Origin: Okeania sp. SIO3B5
Lineage (GTDB): Bacteria; Cyanobacteriota; Cyanobacteriia; Cyanobacteriales; Microcoleaceae
Assembly: GCF_010692555.1 (NCBI RefSeq)
Contig: NZ_JAAHHG010000014.1
Location: forward strand, 1-32,657
Reading direction: 5' to 3'
Length of the DNA: 32,657 bases
The translations under genes were made by a program, and so were the position numbers. Positions 18,196-23,109 of this stretch are shown in pieces (the first letter of the stretch is position 1; each line of letters begins with the position of its first letter). Below the pieces are notes generated by a model that saw only the letters and a list, made by a program, of their open reading frames with translations, was not told the DNA's origin and made no database searches.

Positions 18196-19458
18196 TTAAA
18201 AAAACTGAGGAAATCTGGACTTTACATCACTTAATTCGTTCGTGCTTAAATAAGGTATTAATTGACTAACGTTGTCGAGTTCTAACTCAATGCCAGCGTT
18301 ATCGTAATAAAGCTTATACCATTCCTTTGCTGCATCGTAACCTGCCGTTGCAAGTTTGCCTTTGTCTTCTGGGGTCAAATTGAAATTATATGTACTATAC
18401 CCCAAGTCTGGTATTTGAATAGTACGCTGTGCATATTTGGCGTAAGTACCTTGATCAGTTGCCTTGGAGGCATTGACGTAATCCACTCCAACACATAAAC
18501 TAGCTACTTTATTTTTAACCCCTTTAATTAAGGAAGCAAACCATCCCGTGTTATCTTCCTTAGCTCCTTCCCAAAAGATCTTCCGCATCTCCTCTTCGCT
18601 ATCCACTTTTAGACCAAGAGTACAAAGGTTTTGACCGTATTCACCTATAGTGAGCTTTATCTGATCTTGCTTAAGATAGGGAGGACGATCAAAAATCCCC
18701 ATAGGGTAGTTATCTAAACAACCGCCATCCATATACTCTTTTCCTTTATACTTGACACTTTTAAAGAACCAAGGTAACGATACAGAAATTCTTACAGCTA
18801 AGTCAACTGGCATATCAGGTGTGGTCTGATAGCTAAAAATCTCCAATGTCTTGTCGGTGTAATTGGTTCCTGTAAAAGCCATGTCCTTAATACCTAGTTT
18901 AGGGAATTTTTTGCCTAATTCTTTAAGTTCTTGGAACGTCAAGTGTCCGCCTTTTTCCTTTAACATTTTTGCAAGCGTAAGCCTTGAGCTGTTTTCTTTT
19001 CTGGCAATTGTATAAGCTTCCTCAACCCGCTGATTAATAACACGTTGTATCCATTGTTGTAGTTTATCCCCAAGATAGAGACCTCTCCCTTGTTGTGAAG
19101 AACCAAATAAAAGATTTGATAAACCTTTTTTGGTCTCAGATAGCTTACCGAAAATTCCCGATACTTGATGATCTTGAACATCGGTAAAGTCGTTAATATC
19201 TTGTTTATAAACAATCTTTTTTATTTCATCAGCACTGTACCCTAATCCAGCAACCAAGGCTGTCATAGCTCCTGCAGAACTACCACCTACATTTTTAGCC
19301 GAACCTAAGATACCCTTTTCTTCCAAGAGTTTGTTTGCACCTACATAAACAAGTCCTTTCGGTCCTCCCCCCTCAAAAATCAGATTTTCAATAGGCGCCT
19401 GCGCTACAATAGCGCCAATTTTACCGTTAGGTTTAGGGTACATATTATCTATTTGCAT
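18196..19458 (-). CDS. Patatin-like phospholipase
   Basis: 420-aa Ser/Asp-dyad acyl hydrolase predicted to cleave membrane phospholipids. The oxyanion-hole motif GGGPKG is at residues 30-35, the nucleophile elbow GSSAG has Ser61, and the second catalytic residue Asp244 is in DGGCLDNYP. There is no signal peptide. The length exceeds a bare patatin domain (about 200-250 aa), so the C-terminal 150 residues are extra and unassigned. A good ribosome site (AAGGAGAATAAGC) precedes the ATG. It lies downstream of the protease/precursor/methyltransferase genes on the same strand, but gaps with mobile elements separate them. Upstream there is a fragment of the neighbouring 182-aa gene, a sign of local duplication. 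Confidence 0.92.
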   Translation of the reverse strand: MQIDNMYPKPNGKIGAIVAQAPIENLIFEGGGPKGLVYVGANKLLEEKGILGSAKNVGGSSAGAMTALVAGLGYSADEIKKIVYKQDINDFTDVQDHQVSGIFGKLSETKKGLSNLLFGSSQQGRGLYLGDKLQQWIQRVINQRVEEAYTIARKENSSRLTLAKMLKEKGGHLTFQELKELGKKFPKLGIKDMAFTGTNYTDKTLEIFSYQTTPDMPVDLAVRISVSLPWFFKSVKYKGKEYMDGGCLDNYPMGIFDRPPYLKQDQIKLTIGEYGQNLCTLGLKVDSEEEMRKIFWEGAKEDNTGWFASLIKGVKNKVASLCVGVDYVNASKATDQGTYAKYAQRTIQIPDLGYSTYNFNLTPEDKGKLATAGYDAAKEWYKLYYDNAGIELELDNVSQLIPYLSTNELSDVKSRFPQFF

Positions 19459-19488
19459 TGCTTATTCTCCTTGAATGGTTAGACACCT

Positions 19489-19562
19489 GTCGTTGCTAAA
19501 GCACCTGAAACAGTATTGGTAATACTGTTAAGGGTGGGTCAGGATTGGTTTTGTAATACCAA
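19489..19562 (-). pseudogene. Remnant of the 182-aa gene, internally deleted
   Basis: CCTGTCGTTGCTAAAGCACC...GTATTGGTAATACTG matches 17380-17425, and GTGGGTCAGGATTGGTTTTG matches about 17578-17600 of the intact gene with one to a few differences. The roughly 150 bp between them are missing. It lies just upstream of the patatin start, so the region once held a second copy. Confidence 0.75.
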
Positions 19563-19587
19563 GCGTGATCAATGTTTGTTACAAATG

Positions 19588-19615
19588 GTACGGACGTTGC
19601 ATGCAACGTCCGTAC
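19588..19615. repeat. 28-bp perfect palindrome
   Basis: The half-site GTACGGACGTTGCA is followed by its complement. It is related to the 18073-18100 hairpin. From general knowledge this is a frequent dispersed palindrome in cyanobacteria. Confidence 0.75.
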
Positions 19616-19642
19616 GAAAGAAGGAAGAGGGAAGAAGGGGTA

Positions 19643-19771
19643 ATATCATGTCCGGTAGCATCGGAGCGTGTATAAAATTAAGGTGAAAAAAGGAGAAAAC
19701 CTTCTACCTCCTGCCCCCAGCATAGCTGCCTTCCTTCCACCAAAGTCTAATTATTCAACCGGACATGATAT
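19643..19771. mobile_element. CATGTCCGG-family miniature element C
   Basis: 129 bp. The left end ATATCATGTCCGGTAGCATC pairs with the right end AACCGGACATGATAT. The right arm belongs to the TTATTCAACCGG variant, also seen alone at 6832 and 13301. Non-coding. Confidence 0.7.
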
Positions 19772-19920
19772 AAATATTGATTGATGGACTTCTCTGGCAA
19801 CTCCACAGTATTCAGAAAATTTTGACTGGCAGTAAGGATGAACTTGAATAATCAAAAATTGCCTAATTGGAAGTAATAGCATTTATCAAAAGTAATGCTA
19901 CACTCTGTCGAATTTAGCTT

Positions 19921-20157
19921 CTAAACAATGCCACAAGTAGCAAAACACATTGCCCTTGACAGCCCAGACAATATCCGACACCCACAATCAACCTGCTCTG
20001 AAAATTTAACGGGATCGTTTAGATTCACATTAGAACCCCGCACAAAACTATATTTTTGTTGCAAATTGCCTTTACTGTCTCGAAACTTTACTAAAACAAG
20101 TTCCGGATCTAGAATTTCTCTCCTGTTTACAGGTAAAGATTGGTTGGGAAGTTTCAT
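19921..20157 (-). CDS. Candidate peptide precursor 1, Cys-rich core
   Basis: 78 aa from the ATG at 20157, which has AAAGGAGTAGTT just before it. A longer frame from 20208 lacks this. The N-terminus MKLPNQSLPVNR fits the LPxQxxPVxR-type start shared by the other precursors here and similar to cyanobactin precursors. A longer middle part (residues about 13-55) is charged. The C-terminus carries four Cys in VDCGCRILSGLSRAMC and FATCGIV. It lacks a GxEAS-type cleavage motif. The C-terminal part aligns with that of precursor 4 (SG-L-S-R-A-M-C-F-A against TG-M-A-R-N-M-C-M-A). It probably encodes a secreted or processed peptide. The modification is unknown. Confidence 0.72.
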   Translation of the reverse strand: MKLPNQSLPVNRREILDPELVLVKFRDSKGNLQQKYSFVRGSNVNLNDPVKFSEQVDCGCRILSGLSRAMCFATCGIV

Positions 20158-20737
20158 AACTACTCCTTTTGTTTTGTTAAATAGCAGCCAGCAGTCAGCG
20201 GTCAGCATTAGGACTTTTTTTTACGTTGAGTTAGGGATTTAACCCCGACTTAACCATCCGGCTTTTAGAAGCCGGGGATTTAACCCAAGGTAATTTCAGT
20301 TATCAGTTATCAGTTATCAGTTGTCAGTACCTCTGGCTTCAGTCAGAGGCTTGAAATACTGAATTAAAAATTTTTCATCCCCTTGAAAGGCGAGGCTTGA
20401 CACCTTATTTTTTGGTCAAAAAGCTGATAGCTGATAGCTAGTTGAGAATAGCAATACAACATCAGAGGTTGTATTAATCGACAAAGTGAAACTAAATCAT
20501 TGCAGTATTTTCTACGATGATTTACCTCAGCCTTGACTTTCAATTTGGCATTGCATAATTGCGGGATGATTTTGTCAGAGAGCAAAAAGCATAATCCCCG
20601 TGTCTCCGTGTCTCCGTGTCTCCCTGTCTCCGTGTCTCCGTGTCTCCGTGTCTCCGTGTCTCCGTGTCTCCGTGTCTCCATGTCTCCGTGTCCCCGTGTC
20701 AGCCGAAATCATCCCAGTATTCAGCAACGCCTTCAAT
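20158..20737. repeat. Repeat-filled gap between methyltransferase and precursor 1
   Basis: 20211-20290 is homologous to 10942-11020 and contains the CCGGCTTTTAGAAGCCGG hairpin. 20293-20325 is a CAGTTAT array. CCTCTG...CAGAGG forms a small hairpin at 20332-20352. 20597-20700 is a long TCTCCGTG array (about 13 units), flanked by GGGATGATTTTG (20563) and its inverse GAAATCATCCC (20705). Short open frames across it are repeat artefacts. Confidence 0.8.
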
Positions 20738-21595
20738 TTAGTGGCGCTTTAGTAAAATAAAGCCAGACATCCTCCGCCACATTTCCCAATGTTCCGGCGT
20801 TTGTAATTGAGCCAGCAGCGATTTAGGCAAGACTTCCCGATGTAAGCGCTGGCCTTCTTCCAGCAGCGATCGAAATTCAACGCTCTTCCAACCATATTGC
20901 CGAAAGAATTCAGTTCCTTCTTCAGGGGCAAATTTCAAAGTTGCTTCACCGGAATTAAGCGAACTATTTACGCTTTTCTGGAAATATCGCAACGCACTTG
21001 GCGAGGCAAGATCTGTTAACCACCACTGAAACTGGGGCTGTGCATACAAGTCAGTCGCCAGTGTAGCAACTTGTTCGACAGTCATATAAATCAGCAGCCC
21101 TTCCGTAACTACCAGTCCTGCTTTTGCTGCCATACCGACACTCTGAAAGAAAGTCTGGCGAGCAATAATGTCAGTAATATCTAAAGCAACTGATTCCAGA
21201 ATACACCTTGATGGCACACCAGCAAGTTTGTCAGCTTTGTAAGCCAGGACAACGGGCAGATCGCATTCGTACCATCGCAGGGAAGTCGGTAGAGGCAGTC
21301 GATAAGGTCTTGTATCCAAACCCGCTCCCAAACTCAGCACTGCATCAACGCCATTTTCTGTAACAGTCCGCAGAATCAACTCATCCATCACGCAAGTACG
21401 CACCGCACAGCCTGCTGCTCCTGCTTTTCCTCCTGGCATTGCCTCGACAAGCTTTTTGCCCCGCTCCCCAGCTAAAATTTGGGCGTGGGCATCCTGGAAC
21501 AAAGAATCTGAACGCTCAGTTTCCAAGGCCCGATAGGTTGCAGTCAAGAAGGCTGTATCATAAATAGATTCAACAGGTAAAGAAGTCAGATTCAT
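20738..21595 (-). CDS. LCM-family SAM-dependent O-methyltransferase
   Basis: 285-aa class I methyltransferase of the leucine-carboxyl-methyltransferase (LCM, PF04072-type) family. The SAM site is VLSLGAGLDTRPYRL (about residues 86-100), with acidic WYECDLP after the second strand and LVVTEGLLIYMT around 160-171, all family hallmarks. Eukaryotic members methylate the C-terminal Leu carboxylate of PP2A. Bacterial ones act on diverse carboxyl or hydroxyl groups. It is embedded in the precursor series on the same strand, so a peptide substrate is plausible, for example the free C-terminus of precursors ending in Leu or Ile (inference). By eye it is more G+C-rich than the flanks, which hints at acquisition together with the protease. 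Confidence 0.88.
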   Translation of the reverse strand: MNLTSLPVESIYDTAFLTATYRALETERSDSLFQDAHAQILAGERGKKLVEAMPGGKAGAAGCAVRTCVMDELILRTVTENGVDAVLSLGAGLDTRPYRLPLPTSLRWYECDLPVVLAYKADKLAGVPSRCILESVALDITDIIARQTFFQSVGMAAKAGLVVTEGLLIYMTVEQVATLATDLYAQPQFQWWLTDLASPSALRYFQKSVNSSLNSGEATLKFAPEEGTEFFRQYGWKSVEFRSLLEEGQRLHREVLPKSLLAQLQTPEHWEMWRRMSGFILLKRH

Positions 21596-21666
21596 TGTGC
21601 GGTTTTTAGTACGAGTTCATTCAGGGATTGACTTGGCATTCAGGGTTCTGCAACTTTTTAAGAAAT

Positions 21667-21699
21667 GCTCGATGCTTGTTTTCCATACAACCACCGAGC
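21667..21699 (-). other. Intercistronic hairpin r3
   Basis: On the minus strand GCTCGGTGGTTGT pairs with ACAAGCATCGAGC. It is homologous to r1 and r2. The base changes keep pairing: GCTCGG/CGAGC here against GTTCGG/CCGAAC in r1. Confidence 0.65.
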
Positions 21700-21770
21700 A
21701 AGTTATTTGGTTGCAGTTTCCTATTGATATAGGATAGGATGGTATGGTTATGATTAATGCTTTGGGGACT

Positions 21771-21805
21771 GGCTTGGTAGTTGTTTTACATACAACCACC
21801 GAACC
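21771..21805 (-). other. Intercistronic hairpin r2
   Basis: On the minus strand GGTTCGGTGGTTGT pairs with ACAACTACCAAGCC around a short loop. Lies between precursor 2 and the methyltransferase gene. Confidence 0.65.
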
Positions 21806-21858
21806 AACCATAGGGCTACTGTTTGCTAGCAACCTAGACTAGGTTGCTTCGCTCAGAG

Positions 21859-22026
21859 TTAGATCAGAGAAGTGAGAATTGGAGCAGCAATTGGAGCTAC
21901 ATGCTTGGCAATATCCAGAGCTGTGTTATACCAAGCGCTGGCTTCAACACCATTTTGCTCTGAAATTGCACCCGGAGTTAGAGTTAGATTCCGTTCGACG
22001 GGTGTAGATTGTTTGGGCAGGTTCAT
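21859..22026 (-). CDS. Candidate peptide precursor 2, amphipathic proline-hinged core
   Basis: 55-aa gene with an AAAAAGG-type ribosome site. Leader: MNLPKQSTPVER, matching LPxQxxPVxR, then NLTLTPGAISEQ and the motif GVEAS. After GVEAS the last 25 residues start AWYNTALDIAK and include AKHVAPIAAPIL. They would form an amphipathic helix with two prolines. PatE-type cyanobactin precursors have the same order: QPVxR near the start, then G(L/V)E(A/P)S directly before the core. There is no AYDG/SYDD-type macrocyclisation signal after the core, which ends in Leu-Ile. It is paired with precursor 3, whose sequence is clearly homologous. Confidence 0.78.
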   Translation of the reverse strand: MNLPKQSTPVERNLTLTPGAISEQNGVEASAWYNTALDIAKHVAPIAAPILTSLI

Positions 22027-22059
22027 AATTTTGCCTTTTTATCCTTAATGTTTTTAGAA

Positions 22060-22093
22060 CTTGTTCGGTAGTTGTTGACAACCACCGAACAAG
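22060..22093 (-). other. Intercistronic hairpin r1
   Basis: On the minus strand CTTGTTCGGT-G-GTTGT-CA-ACAAC-T-ACCGAACAAG is an almost perfect stem of 15 bp with one internal mismatch. Lies between precursors 3 and 2. It could act as a partial terminator or a stabilising end for the upstream message. Confidence 0.7.
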
Positions 22094-22152
22094 GAATGTT
22101 GTTACCGCTGTTTAGCTAGGCTGATTAACCAGGCTGATTAGCGATCGCTGAA

Positions 22153-22344
22153 TTACAGATGACTCACAACGTTAGCAGCAATGGGAGCTACTTTCTTAGC
22201 AACATCTAAAATGTGATCGAAGAACCCACTGGCTTCAATACCACTTTGGTCTGAAATTGCAGCTGGAGATAGACTCCTTTCCACAGGGGCAACTTGCTTA
22301 GGGAAGTTCATCATTTTAGGCGTAACTTGTTTGGAAATGTTCAT
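22153..22344 (-). CDS. Candidate peptide precursor 3, amphipathic proline-containing core
   Basis: 63 aa. The first ATG has AAGGAAAAGTA upstream, and the internal Met12 has none, so the longer form is preferred. The leader motif appears twice in tandem: MNISKQVTPKM, degenerate, then MNFPKQVAPVER. SLSPAAISDQS and GIEAS follow. The 24-residue tail starts GFFDHILDVAKKVAPIAA and ends in His-Leu. Like precursor 2 it should fold as an amphipathic helix, with Pro in the middle. It carries two Lys, two Asp and two His, so it is not strongly cationic. A GxEAS site directly before the tail suggests cleavage by the PatA-like protease (inference). Confidence 0.78.
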   Translation of the reverse strand: MNISKQVTPKMMNFPKQVAPVERSLSPAAISDQSGIEASGFFDHILDVAKKVAPIAANVVSHL

Positions 22345-22396
22345 TACTTTTCCTTGTTTTTTCTTGAGTGTTTACTTGTTTTGTGTCTCCGGATAC

Positions 22397-22444
22397 TTAC
22401 CACTGGTGACGTGGTACGTGTCCGGCCTGGATTGGCACTTTCAT
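22397..22444 (-). CDS. 15-codon ORF carrying only a leader-like motif
   Basis: ATG preceded by CAGGAGAAACTACG, as good a ribosome site as those of the real precursors. The product MKVPIQAGHVPRHQW matches the pattern (L/V)PxQxx-x-VxR that starts the other precursors and then stops after three residues. It lies between precursors 4 and 3. It may be a truncated precursor, a decoy or regulatory leader, or chance. Confidence 0.45.
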   Translation of the reverse strand: MKVPIQAGHVPRHQW

Positions 22445-22491
22445 CGTAGTTTCTCCTGTTTGAGTAATTTTTAATCGGTAATCACTGATTT

Positions 22492-22680
22492 CTAATAGGC
22501 AGCCATACACATATTCCTAGCCATACCTGTTAGCTTATAACAGTCATTAAAGTCAGAACTGCTGACACCTGAACTATCTAATAAGGGGGATGTATGGTTT
22601 AAATCCCGAAGTACGGGCTGAGATTGCTTAGGCAGATTATTCATCAGTATGGGCTGGGATTGCTTGGACAGATTATTCAT
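22492..22680 (-). CDS. Candidate peptide precursor 4, Cys-pair core
   Basis: 62 aa with a very strong ribosome site (AGGAGGAG seven bases before ATG). The leader motif is duplicated: MNNLSKQSQPIL, then MNNLPKQSQPVLR. DLNHTSPLLDSS and GVSSS follow, the position where precursors 2 and 3 have GVEAS/GIEAS. The last 20 residues DFNDCYKLTGMARNMCMAAY hold two Cys separated by ten residues. The end resembles precursor 1. It is the first precursor after the protease gene, separated from it by the disrupted MITE. Confidence 0.75.
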   Translation of the reverse strand: MNNLSKQSQPILMNNLPKQSQPVLRDLNHTSPLLDSSGVSSSDFNDCYKLTGMARNMCMAAY

Positions 22681-22725
22681 ATCAATACTCCTCCTAAATT
22701 TGGCAAATTTTTACAAGATTTTTAA

Positions 22726-23088
22726 TAGACATCTCCAAAAATCAAAAATAAAATCAATTCTTACCCAGAAATTATCAATTATTCCTCTCCCCTCCTGGGA
22801 GACATGGCTGTTTTAAAGTCCCGTAAGTTAACGATTTAGGGATAACGAGAGATGAGAAGATAGTGGAACAGTGAAATTAACCAAAATTTGCCGATTTTTC
22901 AGCAAAGTACGCGTCTTTAAGCTCTGAGAGAATCTGGTTCAACGCTACTTAAAAGCCTCGATCCCCGTGTCTGGTGTGTCTCCGCGTCCCCGTGTCTATC
23001 GAGAATGAAACAGCCCTGCCTCCTGGGAGGGGCTAGGGGTGGGTTCCCTGTTCCCTGTTCCCTGTTCCCTCTTTTCTGGAGATGTCTA
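22726..23088. mobile_element. TAGACATCTCCA-ended MITE, copy 2, split by a nested insertion
   Basis: The left part (22726-22801) and right part (23019-23088) together match the intact copy at 4301-4438. The TA-GACATCTCC ends are preserved on both sides. It lies between the protease stop codon and precursor 4. Confidence 0.8.
22802..23018. mobile_element. 217-bp insertion nested in the MITE, with target duplication
   Basis: Flanked by the direct repeat CCTCCTGGGAG (22791-22801 and 23019-23029), present once in the intact MITE. The ends CATGGCTGTTTT and, inverted, CAGGGCTGTTTC are 12-bp inverted repeats. No coding sequence. CAGGG-type ends and a target duplication of about 10 bp recall ISAs1-family elements (inference). 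Confidence 0.75.
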
Positions 23089-23109
23089 ATGAGATTATGC
23101 AGGATATTT

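Noticed and set aside
20364-20760. Open frames on both strands over the TCTCCGTG array
   Set aside because: They are low-complexity translations of the tandem repeat (HGDTETR- and VSPCLR-type) and not proteins.
21617-21832. 71-residue open frame on the minus strand between precursor 2 and the methyltransferase
   Set aside because: It runs through two of the repeated hairpins, has no leader motif and no convincing ribosome site. The hairpins explain the sequence better.
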